Assembly: GCA_963722665.1 (NCBI GenBank)
Contig: CAVRNW010000008.1
Location: forward strand, 1-44,432
DNA: 44,432 nt
Direction: 5' to 3'
DNA from: Site-B1 sp963722665
GTDB lineage: Bacteria; Bacteroidota; Bacteroidia; Flavobacteriales; Flavobacteriaceae
Below are positions 1 to 7,983 of the stretch, one piece after another. The notes below the pieces were generated by a model. It searched no databases and was not told where the DNA came from. It saw only the letters and a list, made by a program, of their open reading frames with translations. The stretch's first letter is position 1, and every line of letters starts with the position of its first letter. The position numbers and the translations under genes were made by a program.

Positions 1-515
1 ATTAATTTTGAAATGATTGATAAGTATTTCCATTTCTACTTCAGAAATTATCAGACTTAGGTCACATCTGTAAATACTGGCTATTTCGCGTTTTGCAGTC
101 TCATTGAATAAGTAAAATCTATTAAATGGTTTCCTATCCTTATAAGATTGTTCTCTTCCTTTTCGCAAACAATGAAGATCTTCTGTATCTAAAATTCTCA
201 AGGCTTTTGGACATTGTTCTTCCACTCTCCATCCAAATTGTTCCTCCGTCATGAACCGATCGAATAAAACAACATCGGGATTTAGTTTTTTAACGAATTT
301 ATCAAAGGATGAGCTATTCAATTCAATAGCTGTCTTGAGCAATTCCTAATTCATCTAAATTAAAGGCATCTATCATTTTTTAAAGCTGAACTAGCAAAGG
401 TTATAACATAATCTCTCGACTTGAAGGCACTAATAAGTTGCATCATTCTGCTACCGGCAGCAGAACTTTTAGGTTCAGGCCATACAAATCCAATAATTAA
501 AAGCTTTTTTGGCAC
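1..515 (-). pseudogene. Glycosyltransferase, 5' part, frameshifted and cut by window edge
   Basis: A GTG at 515-513 starts a frame reading PKKLLIIGFVWPEP, an N-terminal beta strand with a substrate loop as in GT-B glycosyltransferases. The frame breaks near 375-385 and again near 330-345. Joining three frames gives a continuous protein that includes DAFNLDELG, then NPDVVLFDRFMTEEQFGWRV, then ALRILDTEDLHCLRKGRE. From memory these resemble flavobacterial family 4-like glycosyltransferases, so the family call is moderate. The gene starts four bases after the stop of the haem-binding gene and is probably cotranscribed with it. The C-terminal nucleotide-sugar domain lies outside the window. Both breaks are single-base shifts, so sequence error is as likely as real inactivation. 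Confidence 0.55.
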
Positions 516-519
516 CTAT

Positions 520-993
520 CTATTCCGGTTTTGGCAATAAGGAATAGCTTAATCTTACTTTTTCTGCCCAAGCTTTTACAGATTGAATCTGAGTATCCGA
601 TAATTTGGCATCTTTGTGTGTCCAGGTATAAGAAGGCAATGGCATTTCCTTTTTTTCAACCATTTCGATCACTTCTTCCAACTTATGATCCTTTCTTTTT
701 AATGAGTATTCAGCCCATTTAGAAAAATTCAATTCCTTTTTACCATGCTCCACATGATCATTAAGCCAGTAGTTTACCGGTGTGATGTTGTTGTACCAAG
801 GATATCTTGTGAAGTCACTATGACAATCAAAACAAGCCTGTTTTAAAACCAAAATGACTTCATCCGGTGGGTTTGTCTCTTTCATAAAAGCATTAATACT
901 TGCTATTTCTCCCTGGTTTTTTTCAGGTCCAAAAAATTGTGCTATCAATAATATGATCAGCAAAAAGAATAGGATTTTTTTAATAATCTTCAT
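520..993 (-). CDS. Haem-binding domain protein (cytochrome-like, single CxxCH)
   Basis: This predicted protein of 157 residues begins with a hydrophobic segment (KKILFFLLIILLIAQFF) that should act as signal or membrane anchor. It then carries one haem-attachment motif, ACFDCH, about residue 48, followed by SDFTRYPWY and a conserved H-rich stretch (NDHVEHGKKELNFSKW). This pattern fits the Haem_bd (PF14376) family of small periplasmic cytochrome-like proteins common in Bacteroidota. I chose the ATG at 993 because the signal segment starts there; an upstream in-frame start at 1044 would add an unlikely leader. The glycosyltransferase follows on the same strand. The redox partner is unknown. Confidence 0.8.
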   Translation of the reverse strand: MKIIKKILFFLLIILLIAQFFGPEKNQGEIASINAFMKETNPPDEVILVLKQACFDCHSDFTRYPWYNNITPVNYWLNDHVEHGKKELNFSKWAEYSLKRKDHKLEEVIEMVEKKEMPLPSYTWTHKDAKLSDTQIQSVKAWAEKVRLSYSLLPKPE

Positions 994-1029
994 TTCAGTA
1001 ATTTTAGTTATTAAAAATAAGAAAATCTG

Positions 1030-1621
1030 TTGACTGAAGACCAATTATATGAAGAATTAAAATATGTCAATCATTGCCGAGACAACAGGTTGAAATATGC
1101 TCAAATGGTTATCAGACGAGCCCGAATTGATTCCTTTAGTGTTAAATATTTATGTTTAGGACTGACGATAAAAGATCTCCAAGAGCTGCGTGGATGCTGG
1201 AATTCGCTGCCAGAGATAATTTGGAACTTCTTATCCCTCATTTAGATAGAATTACTAGTGAAATGCATAAAGTCCATTTAGATTCTGCAGTGAGACCTAT
1301 GGCTAAAATATGTGAATGTCTCATTGAAGCCTATTACTCTAAAAAAGATAATGCTGTAAAGCAAGCTTTAAATTCCAATCACAAAGAAAAGATCATTGAA
1401 TCTTGCTTTGACTGGTTGATAAAGGATGAAAAAATTGCACCTAAAGCTTATGCGATGAACAGTCTATATTTATTAGGTACAGAATACGATTGGATACATC
1501 CTGAATTACTTTTGATCCTTAAACAGGGATTTCCATATACAAAGCAGCGGATTTAAAGCCAGAGCCAAACATATTGTTAAGAAAGATCAAAGTTTCAAAA
1601 CAGACTCGAGATCTTCATTAG
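1030..1621 (+). CDS. HEAT-like alpha-helical protein (often misnamed adenylosuccinate lyase), frameshifted
   Basis: The frame from the TTG at 1030 reads TEDQLYEELKYVNHCRDNRLKYAQMV and then loses register near 1122 and near 1148. It resumes as FRTDDKRSPRAAWMLEFAARDNLE and runs to about 1540, where another shift gives SSGFKARAKHIVKK in a second frame. A stop at 1619-1621 fits if one more base is lost near 1588. The repaired protein, about 190 residues, matches a short flavobacterial family found near purB and labelled adenylosuccinate lyase by position only. It has none of the lyase signature. Helical repeats suggest a scaffold role, which is inference. Its 3' end overlaps the convergent DUF1028 gene. 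Several shifts in one 0.6-kb gene point to poor base quality here. Confidence 0.6.
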
Positions 1622-2567
1622 ATATTACTAAAAGTTTACTTTTTACGAGTCTTGAAGTTAAGGTTCTCCAGTTTGGATCCTTCATAAAAATTGCCTGTAA
1701 AATAGGTTTGGCATTTTTGAAATCTTTATTGTTTAGCAAATTAATGGCATACCAGTATTGCATTTCCAGATTTTCAGGAAACAAATTCTGAGCCTTCATA
1801 TAAAGTTCTTCAGCCTTTTTGGAGTTTCCTTCTTCCATAGCAAGATCACCTTTATTCATAAAATCATAAGCATTATGGATTTTGATTAATCGCTCCAATT
1901 CTTCCAAAGGGTTTTCATTATCTTCAACCCTTAGATCCATAATGGTATCTTCCCAGGAGTTGCCTGTTGCTTTTCCTTTTACGATCAAAATTGAGGCCGA
2001 TTGTTTCCCTCTGATATCTCCTTTTTCAGTTTGAGCTGCTTTCAAAGATGCCAAAATTCTTTCACTCAAAGGTCCCTCTGTATTTTCAAATGCGTTTGCC
2101 ATGGCATCCCAAACAGTATTATTCAGCATCATATTGGCCTGAACCGAAAAATTTGATCCTTGTTTATGTCCGGCCTCTGCAATACATAATTTTCCTGTAT
2201 GAGTAGCGACTTCACCTTTTGCATTTAAAAAAGCAACCTGCCTGTACATCTCACCTTTATCGTTTTGAAGCAAAGCATTCAATGCTTGTTGAGGAGATAA
2301 GCCTTGTTCCATTAAAGCCAATCCTTTTGGACCATAACTAGGATTCACCAAGGATTGCGTTGCCACTACTCCAACTCCAGCTTTTCCATAAGACACTACA
2401 CTGCCAACACTAAACCAGTGGCTTTGTACCGCAACACCCATGTCTCCAGTAACTGAATCTCTTGCAACAATTGAATAGGTATGGGTAAATGGTTCAGATT
2501 TTTTATATGATTGGGCACTTAGAAAATGAGGTACAATAACAGCAATAATTATAAGATATTTCTTCAT
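1587..2567 (-). CDS. DUF1028 Ntn-hydrolase-like protein with C-terminal TPR, exported
   Basis: The 326-residue product has a signal peptide (KKYLIIIAVIVPHFLSAQ). It is followed by a DUF1028 domain of about 200 residues, recognised by THTYSIVARDSVTGDMGVAVQS, GVGVVATQSLVNPSYGPKGL and the run around SERILASLKAAQ. The last 100 residues look like a TPR unit (KGDLAMEEGNSKKAEELYMKAQNLFPEN). DUF1028 proteins have an Ntn-hydrolase-type fold; substrates are generally not established. The gene is complete and sits between the HEAT-like gene and purB, transcribed away from purB. It overlaps the 3' end of the repaired HEAT-like frame by about 35 bases. Confidence 0.8.
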   Translation of the reverse strand: MKKYLIIIAVIVPHFLSAQSYKKSEPFTHTYSIVARDSVTGDMGVAVQSHWFSVGSVVSYGKAGVGVVATQSLVNPSYGPKGLALMEQGLSPQQALNALLQNDKGEMYRQVAFLNAKGEVATHTGKLCIAEAGHKQGSNFSVQANMMLNNTVWDAMANAFENTEGPLSERILASLKAAQTEKGDIRGKQSASILIVKGKATGNSWEDTIMDLRVEDNENPLEELERLIKIHNAYDFMNKGDLAMEEGNSKKAEELYMKAQNLFPENLEMQYWYAINLLNNKDFKNAKPILQAIFMKDPNWRTLTSRLVKSKLLVISNEDLESVLKL

Positions 2568-2628
2568 TTTAAATGTATTTATGAACTAATATAAGTATTT
2601 TTAAGCTTATTAATAAGCTGTTAATAAC

Positions 2629-2636
2629 TATATTTG
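2629..2636 (+). promoter_or_regulatory. Candidate -7 promoter element of purB
   Basis: TATATTTG matches the Bacteroidota -7 consensus TAnnTTTG. It lies 25 bases before the purB ATG, which leaves a short leader. No clear TTG is seen at the -33 position, so this is a weak call. It does argue against a TTG start at 2634, which would lie inside the element. Confidence 0.35.
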
Positions 2637-2660
2637 AAACTTCAAAAAACAATTGTCACT

Positions 2661-4004
2661 ATGTCTTTAAATGAGTTAAATGCAATTTCTCCAATAGATG
2701 GGAGATATAGAAATAAGATCTATGAGCTGTCAAATTTTTTTTCAGAACAGGCTCTTATAAAATATCGCGTTCTGGTTGAAATTGAGTATTTCATTGCACT
2801 TTGTGAAATACCATTACCTCAATTAAAAGAAGTTGATACTAAAGTATTTAAAGATCTTCGAGCTATTCATAAAGATTTTTCTGAAGAGGATGCGTTAGTT
2901 ATCAAGGGAATAGAAAAAATTACGAATCATGATGTAAAAGCCGTTGAATATTTCATTAAGGAAAAATTTGATGAATTAAAATTAGGAAAATACAAAGAAT
3001 TCATACATTTTGGATTGACTTCACAGGATATAAATAATACAGCTATTCCATTAAGTTTAAAAGATGCAATGAACGATATTTATGTTCCTGAGTATTTTAG
3101 ACTAGTCAAAAAATTAAAAGAACTGGTCAAAGAGTGGGCTAATATTCCAATGCTGGCCAGAACACACGGTCAACCGGCTTCTCCTACCCGACTTGGTAAA
3201 GAAATAGAGGTGTTTGTTGTACGATTAGAAGAGCAATTCAATTTATTGAATGATATTCCAAGTGCTGCAAAATTTGGTGGTGCTACCGGAAATTTTAACG
3301 CTCATAAAGTAGCTTATCCTGAAATTGACTGGAAAGAATTTGCATCCGGATTTATTCAGGAAAAATTAGGATTGCAGCATTCTTTTCCAACTACACAAAT
3401 TGAGCACTATGACCATATGGCTGCCTTATTTGATTGTCTTAAAAGAATCAATACTATAATTACTGATTTGAACAGAGATTTTTGGTCTTACATCTCAATG
3501 GATTATTTCAAACAAACCATTAAAAAAGGTGAGGTTGGCAGTTCTGCCATGCCACATAAAGTGAATCCGATTGATTTTGAGAATAGCGAAGGAAATTTAG
3601 GTATTGCCAATGCTATTTTTGAGCATTTATCGGCTAAACTTCCAATATCCAGATTGCAAAGAGACCTTACAGACAGTACTGTTTTACGAAATATTGGCGT
3701 GCCTTTTGGACATACCATGATCGCCTTTAAGTCTACTCTAAAAGGATTGGATAAATTGCTTTTGAATGAATCCAAATTTTATGAAGATCTGGAGAATAAC
3801 TGGGCTGTTGTAGCGGAAGCTATTCAAACTATTCTGCGTCGTGAAGGTTATCCTAATCCATATGAGGCCTTAAAGGGATTGACCAGAACGAACGAGGCAA
3901 TTACCAAATCCTCTATTGCACATTTTATTGAAACTTTAAAAGTAAGTGATAAAATAAAATCAGAATTAAAACAGATCACTCCGCAAAATTATACGGGAAT
4001 ATAA
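2661..4004 (+). CDS. purB: Adenylosuccinate lyase
   Basis: PurB catalyses two steps of purine synthesis: fumarate release from SAICAR to give AICAR, and from adenylosuccinate to give AMP. The product of 447 residues starts SLNELNAISPIDGRYRNK, the usual start of the E. coli-type family. It contains the lyase signature GSSAMPHKVNPIDFEN near residue 295, the flexible loop carrying the catalytic Ser, and TRTHGQPASPT-like residues (ARTHGQPASPTRLGKE) near 168 with the catalytic His. Length is normal and the frame is unbroken. The ATG at 2661 fits the family start. A 59-residue membrane protein follows nine bases after the stop and probably shares the transcript, which ends in the hairpin at 4179-4205. 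Confidence 0.97.
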   Translation: MSLNELNAISPIDGRYRNKIYELSNFFSEQALIKYRVLVEIEYFIALCEIPLPQLKEVDTKVFKDLRAIHKDFSEEDALVIKGIEKITNHDVKAVEYFIKEKFDELKLGKYKEFIHFGLTSQDINNTAIPLSLKDAMNDIYVPEYFRLVKKLKELVKEWANIPMLARTHGQPASPTRLGKEIEVFVVRLEEQFNLLNDIPSAAKFGGATGNFNAHKVAYPEIDWKEFASGFIQEKLGLQHSFPTTQIEHYDHMAALFDCLKRINTIITDLNRDFWSYISMDYFKQTIKKGEVGSSAMPHKVNPIDFENSEGNLGIANAIFEHLSAKLPISRLQRDLTDSTVLRNIGVPFGHTMIAFKSTLKGLDKLLLNESKFYEDLENNWAVVAEAIQTILRREGYPNPYEALKGLTRTNEAITKSSIAHFIETLKVSDKIKSELKQITPQNYTGI

Positions 4005-4013
4005 TTTAAATCG

Positions 4014-4193
4014 ATGTTTTTAACCAATAAGCAAACCATCTTATTAACAGCTTTAGTCACTGCTTGCTTTTTTCTTGCAGGTGTGCTTGACATATTGGAT
4101 AATTTTATGGTAATTTTTGTAATTCTGATTGGTTTTTTAACCGTTATAGTCAATTTGATCCTTGCCTTAAAGAACAAAAAAAATCCCGATTAA
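4014..4193 (+). CDS. Small membrane protein, unknown function
   Basis: An ATG at 4014 opens a 59-residue frame, MFLTNKQTILLTALVTACFF onward. It has two hydrophobic segments, about residues 8-23 and 31-51, a short acidic turn (DILDN) between them and a basic C-terminus (KNKKNPD). It starts nine bases after the purB stop and ends exactly at a strong terminator whose three-base loop is the TAA stop codon. Tight packing between a gene end and a terminator supports a real coding unit. I do not recognise a family. Confidence 0.6.
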   Translation: MFLTNKQTILLTALVTACFFLAGVLDILDNFMVIFVILIGFLTVIVNLILALKNKKNPD

Positions 4194-4205
4194 ATCGGGA
4201 TTTTT
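4179..4205. terminator. Bidirectional terminator, purB unit / DUF4252 operon
   Basis: A 12-bp perfect stem, AAAAATCCCGAT paired with ATCGGGATTTTT, has the three-base loop TAA. T-rich tracts follow in both directions. It can end the plus-strand purB unit and the minus-strand sigma-DUF4252 operon. The loop doubles as the stop codon of the small membrane protein. Confidence 0.85.
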
Positions 4206-4226
4206 CTTTTTATGACTTTTTTATTC

Positions 4227-4772
4227 CTATTTAAAGAAATCTGTTATTCCTTTTAACTGATCTTCGTCAATATCTGCATTCTGCATAGCATCTACCAATT
4301 TTACCATATTGTCCGGTTGCATATTCTTACCTAAAACACGAAGTATTCCAAAACCTTGATCATTTGCATTTCCAAAAACAATAAGCTCATCTATCTTTGT
4401 TTCAGTTCCTAAATATTTAATTAATACTTTCCCATCTTCGTTGTTTCCCATCCGCATTAACTCTTTGTATTTCTTATCTTTAAGTATAGAATTTACTTTC
4501 TGTAATTCTGCTTTATATTCAACTTCATTTCCCTCTTTCATTCTATAACCTAAAAAGTTCAAACGTTTCACCGATTTATAGGCTTGTTTTTGATCTTCTG
4601 TCAATTTCGACTCATCAAAACTCACTACTGTTGTTGGCAGACTAATTGTTGTGAAATTATTGGTTTCCTGATTGTCTACAAAATAACTTTGTAAAGAAGG
4701 TCCTTGATTACAACTAATGACAGTTGTAATCAAGAAACATCCTATGATTAATTTTATGATTGGTATCTTCAT
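4227..4772 (-). CDS. DUF4252 lipoprotein
   Basis: The product of 181 residues has a lipoprotein signal (IIGCFLITTVISC) with the acylated Cys near residue 21. The rest is a DUF4252-type alpha/beta domain containing KKYKELMRMGNNEDGKVLIKYL and ELIVFGNANDQGFGILRVLG. It is the distal gene of a four-gene unit, ECF sigma, single-TM protein, DUF4252, DUF4252, with three bases between it and the gene before. DUF4252 genes are often found beside ECF sigma genes in Bacteroidota; their role is unknown. A part in envelope sensing or as a sigma target is inference. Confidence 0.8.
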   Translation of the reverse strand: MKIPIIKLIIGCFLITTVISCNQGPSLQSYFVDNQETNNFTTISLPTTVVSFDESKLTEDQKQAYKSVKRLNFLGYRMKEGNEVEYKAELQKVNSILKDKKYKELMRMGNNEDGKVLIKYLGTETKIDELIVFGNANDQGFGILRVLGKNMQPDNMVKLVDAMQNADIDEDQLKGITDFFK

Positions 4773-4775
4773 GAC

Positions 4776-5354
4776 CTAAATTCTTTTCTTTTCTTTACCT
4801 GCCTTTTCTAACTGGTTACCACCGGGAATATCCATTTTATTTGTCAACTTGGATATTTGTTTAAGGTCTATATCTCCTGTTAGAGTTAATAATACTGTTT
4901 CAAATTCACGCTTTTGACCGTTAATAGTCACATTGGAATCTTTGGTAACTTCTTTCAATCCTGTTATGAACATAAGCAATTCACTTACATGATCTTCATT
5001 TTTACCTTCTTTGATGTAAAACTTAACTGTCTGCTCCCCATCCTTTACTCTCATAAGTTCCTGTAATTTCGCCTTATTCAAATAACGGTCTACTTCGCTT
5101 TTCATTTTTGCTGAAATCGCTTCATCTCCAGTTGTTAATACTTTTAAACTTGTCAAATTCTGGATCATATTAATATAATCTTGAGATTCAGGATCGTTTG
5201 TTTCTACATCAATTTTTGAAAGTAGTTTAAACATGTTCTGGTTAACTACTACTGATGTTACACCGTCAAGGTCTTCAAATTGATCAAATATACTTTGAGC
5301 AAATGAAACTACCGGTAAAATGGCTAATGCTAATATTAATACTAACTTTCTCAT
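4776..5354 (-). CDS. DUF4252 exported protein
   Basis: The product of 192 residues has a classical signal peptide, RKLVLILALAILPVVSFAQ, without a lipobox. The mature part carries the DUF4252 pattern: FDQFEDLDGVTSVVVNQNMF at the start, LQELMRVKDGEQTVKFYIKEG in the middle, and VLLTLTGDIDLKQISKLTNKM near the end. It is a paralogue of the next gene: one member is soluble in the periplasm and one is lipid-anchored. This suggests that the pair works together at the outer face of a membrane, which is inference. It follows the single-TM protein gene by 12 bases. Confidence 0.8.
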   Translation of the reverse strand: MRKLVLILALAILPVVSFAQSIFDQFEDLDGVTSVVVNQNMFKLLSKIDVETNDPESQDYINMIQNLTSLKVLTTGDEAISAKMKSEVDRYLNKAKLQELMRVKDGEQTVKFYIKEGKNEDHVSELLMFITGLKEVTKDSNVTINGQKREFETVLLTLTGDIDLKQISKLTNKMDIPGGNQLEKAGKEKKRI

Positions 5355-5366
5355 AATTCTTGTTGT

Positions 5367-5849
5367 TTACTTGTTTTTATAAATTTTATTTGTTGTTTCT
5401 CCAAAAGTGCCTACATAAGCAATATTTTCAGCACCTTTAGTAAAGTTTGAGGACAAAAGACTCACACTAGATGTTCCTTTATTAAAGTTCAAAGATAGTA
5501 AGTTCAATGCCTCCATAGTTTGTTGAGCCAATACCGGATCAATTTCATCGTTTGGCCTTGTATTTTGAAAATATATACCAAACATAAGAACCGCTATTGC
5601 CGCGACAGAAATCCATTTATACATCGCATATGTCTTTTTAGTCCCTATCGTTATCGGGATCAATGGAACGTCTTTAGTAAATTGTTCTTCCTTGGTCACC
5701 GAAAAATACTGAAACATTGATTTATAAACTTCCAGGTGTGGCTCTACAGTTTCTTGAGAAAAATAGTCTTTTAACTGTTGCTCTTCCTTTAAAGTAGATT
5801 CTCCGTTTTCGTACTTTTCTATTAACTTCTCTATATTATTTAACACCAT
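5367..5849 (-). CDS. Single-TM anti-sigma-like protein of ECF operon
   Basis: This product of 160 residues has a cytoplasmic N-terminal half, EKLIEKYENGESTLKEEQQLKDYFS, which resembles the short helical region found in sigma-linked regulators. One membrane segment follows at about residues 82-98 (WISVAAIAVLMFGIYF). The C-terminal part has a repeated motif, NLLSLNFNKGTSSVSLLSSNFTKG. The start overlaps the sigma gene by 14 bases, which indicates translational coupling and is typical of sigma / anti-sigma pairs. No zinc anti-sigma (ZAS) motif is seen. The anti-sigma role is inferred from position and topology. Confidence 0.65.
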   Translation of the reverse strand: MVLNNIEKLIEKYENGESTLKEEQQLKDYFSQETVEPHLEVYKSMFQYFSVTKEEQFTKDVPLIPITIGTKKTYAMYKWISVAAIAVLMFGIYFQNTRPNDEIDPVLAQQTMEALNLLSLNFNKGTSSVSLLSSNFTKGAENIAYVGTFGETTNKIYKNK

Positions 5850-6345
5850 AACTGTGTGTATTTGTTAATTGTTCTCTTATTGTTTTTCTCGCTCTGGATA
5901 GTGTTACTCTCACTGCTGTATTATTCATTTCCAGCATTTTTGCTATTTCTTCCAGATCATATTGTTCTATATCTCTTAATTGGATCACTAATTTTTGCTG
6001 CTCGGGTAAATTTTCAATTATTTTTCCTACCCAACTAATACTGTCATTTAATTCAACTTGCTTTTGCAAGGATACATTCTCATCTTTATAATTACTGTGC
6101 ACAATCTTTAAATTCTGTGCATGTTTTGATTTTAACTTATCCAGACAAAAATTCTTTGTCATCGTCATTGAAAAAGCTTCTACATTTTTATAATTCTGTA
6201 TCTGCTCTTTATTTTTCCAGAGTTTCAACAACACTTCTTGTGTAGCATCCTCTGCCTCTTCCTTCGATATCAATATCCGCTTTGCTAAACGGAATATCTT
6301 ATCTTTAAATGGCACAACTATATTTAAAAATTCTGCCTGATTCAT
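5836..6345 (-). CDS. ECF-type RNA polymerase sigma factor
   Basis: The product of 169 residues has region 2 (FLNIVVPFKDKIFRLAKRIL, EEAEDATQEVLLKLWKN) and region 4 (LPEQQKLVIQLRDIEQYDLEEIAKML, VRVTLSRARKTIREQL). Length and layout fit group 4 (ECF) sigma-70 factors. It is the first gene of the operon that continues with the single-TM protein and two DUF4252 proteins. The spacer in front, 6346-6488, is shared with the divergent S41 protease gene and must hold promoters for both. Autoregulation is usual in such operons but is not shown here. Confidence 0.92.
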   Translation of the reverse strand: MNQAEFLNIVVPFKDKIFRLAKRILISKEEAEDATQEVLLKLWKNKEQIQNYKNVEAFSMTMTKNFCLDKLKSKHAQNLKIVHSNYKDENVSLQKQVELNDSISWVGKIIENLPEQQKLVIQLRDIEQYDLEEIAKMLEMNNTAVRVTLSRARKTIREQLTNTHSYGVK

Positions 6346-6488
6346 TTATTTGGTTTGGTTAATCCCTAGCTTTTTGCTGCTATTCATTATTACGACGATT
6401 GATAGCAATATTTGTTACAATTTATTTTTATATTACAATAATGTAATTAATTTTAGAGTTTTAATACCAAAATTTGAAAAAGAAAAAT

Positions 6489-7950
6489 ATGCAATTACTT
6501 AAAAAAATTGTAATACTCGCGTGTGTCAGCTACTTTATTTATTGGTTGTTTCAGCGATTTTGATGATGATATAACTGCCAACTCCAATATTAAAAGCTTT
6601 ATTTGGAAAGGGATGAATTTATACTATTTGTATAAAGACAACGTTCCGGATTTGGCCAATGACCGCTTTTCATCAGATATTGATTTTCAGGAATATTTAA
6701 ATATGTTCACTAGTCCAGAAGGTTTGTTTGAAAGTTTGATCTATGATCGTCAAAATGTCGATAAGTATAGTGTAATACTGGATGACTACATTGCATTTGA
6801 ACAATTTCTGGGTGGAACTTCTGTCAGTGATGGAATGGATTTTGATCTGCGTTTAGTTCCCGGAAGTGATACAGATGTATTTGGATTTGTCAGATATATC
6901 ATGCCTAATACGAGTGCCGAAGCACAGGGACTGGAAAGAGGAGACGTATTCTATACAATTAATGATACACAATTGAATACAAGCAACTATTTAGATATCT
7001 ATAATTCGACTACCTATACTCTAGGATTAGGAACTTATGATAATAATGGCACTCCTGAAACAGAGGATGATCAAATTATTCCCGGTACTGAAAGTGTTAC
7101 TCTAACGAAGGCAGCCTATACAGAAAATCCTATTTTAGAAGCAGAAGTTATTAATGTAGATGGGAACAATATTGGGTACTTAATGTATAACTTCTTCAAT
7201 CGAAATTTTGATGACCAATTAAATGATGCCTTTGGTACTTTTGCCAGCTCAAACATAACTGAACTGGTTTTAGATCTTCGTTATAATCCGGGAGGCTTCG
7301 TAAGTTCTGCCGTAAATTTGGGCAGTATGATCACCGGACAATATTACACTGAAGTTTTTTCAACAAATCAATGGAACAGCGAATGGCAGGCATTTTATGA
7401 AGAAACTGATCCTGAATCACTCATTTACAGATTTACAAATGAACTGAATAGTGGTTCAACCTTAAATAGTCTTAATCTTAATAGAGTATATGTTTTAACA
7501 ACAAGAAATTCAGCATCAGCCAGTGAATTGGTTATTAACTCGTTAAAACCATATATTGAAGTCATTCAAATTGGTAACTGCAACAAGAGGAAAATATCAG
7601 GCTTCTACAACTATTTATGATTCACCTAATTTTAGAAGAGAAAATGCCAACCCAAATCATACATATGCCATTCAGCCTTTAGTTTTTAAGTCAGCAAATA
7701 AAGATGGTGTATCAGATTATGATAATGGTTTGGAACCATCTGTGACATTAAGTGAGGATATTGGAAATCTTGGAATTTTAGGAGATGCAAACGAACCACT
7801 TCTTGCCGAAGCTATAACCCAAATTCAAGGAACCGGAAGGCATAGTAACCTATTCAAATTCAAGAACTTAAATCTCTTGGTGACCGACATAAATTCTCAC
7901 CTATAAAAGACAGGATGTTTGTAGACAATGAATTTCCGGAAAGGAATTAA
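6489..7950 (+). CDS. S41 (C-terminal processing-type) peptidase, lipoprotein, three frameshifts
   Basis: The ATG at 6489 gives QLLKKIVILAC, and a shift near 6525 leads to SATLFIGCFSDFDDD with a lipobox (LFIGC). A PDZ domain (FVRYIMPNTSAEAQGLERGDV) lies near residue 140. The protease domain follows with LVLDLRYNPGGFVSSA and the Ser motif TTRNSASASELVINSL. A second shift near 7578 is needed to reach the Lys region, TRGKYQASTTIYDSPNF, and a third near 7862 gives ELKSLGDRHKFSPIKDRMF and the stop at 7948-7950. The repaired protein, about 485 residues, is a normal secreted flavobacterial S41 protease with Ser-Lys chemistry. Three breaks with perfect continuation suggest sequence error, not decay. 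Confidence 0.8.
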
Positions 7951-7955
7951 TTATG

Positions 7956-7980
7956 AAAAAACCGCCTGAAGCGGTTTTTT
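7956..7980. terminator. Bidirectional terminator, S41 peptidase / btuB
   Basis: AAAAAACCGC and GCGGTTTTTT form a 10-bp symmetric stem around the loop CTGAA. It ends in T runs on both strands, between the convergent protease gene and the TonB receptor gene. Confidence 0.85.
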
Positions 7981-7983
7981 CAT

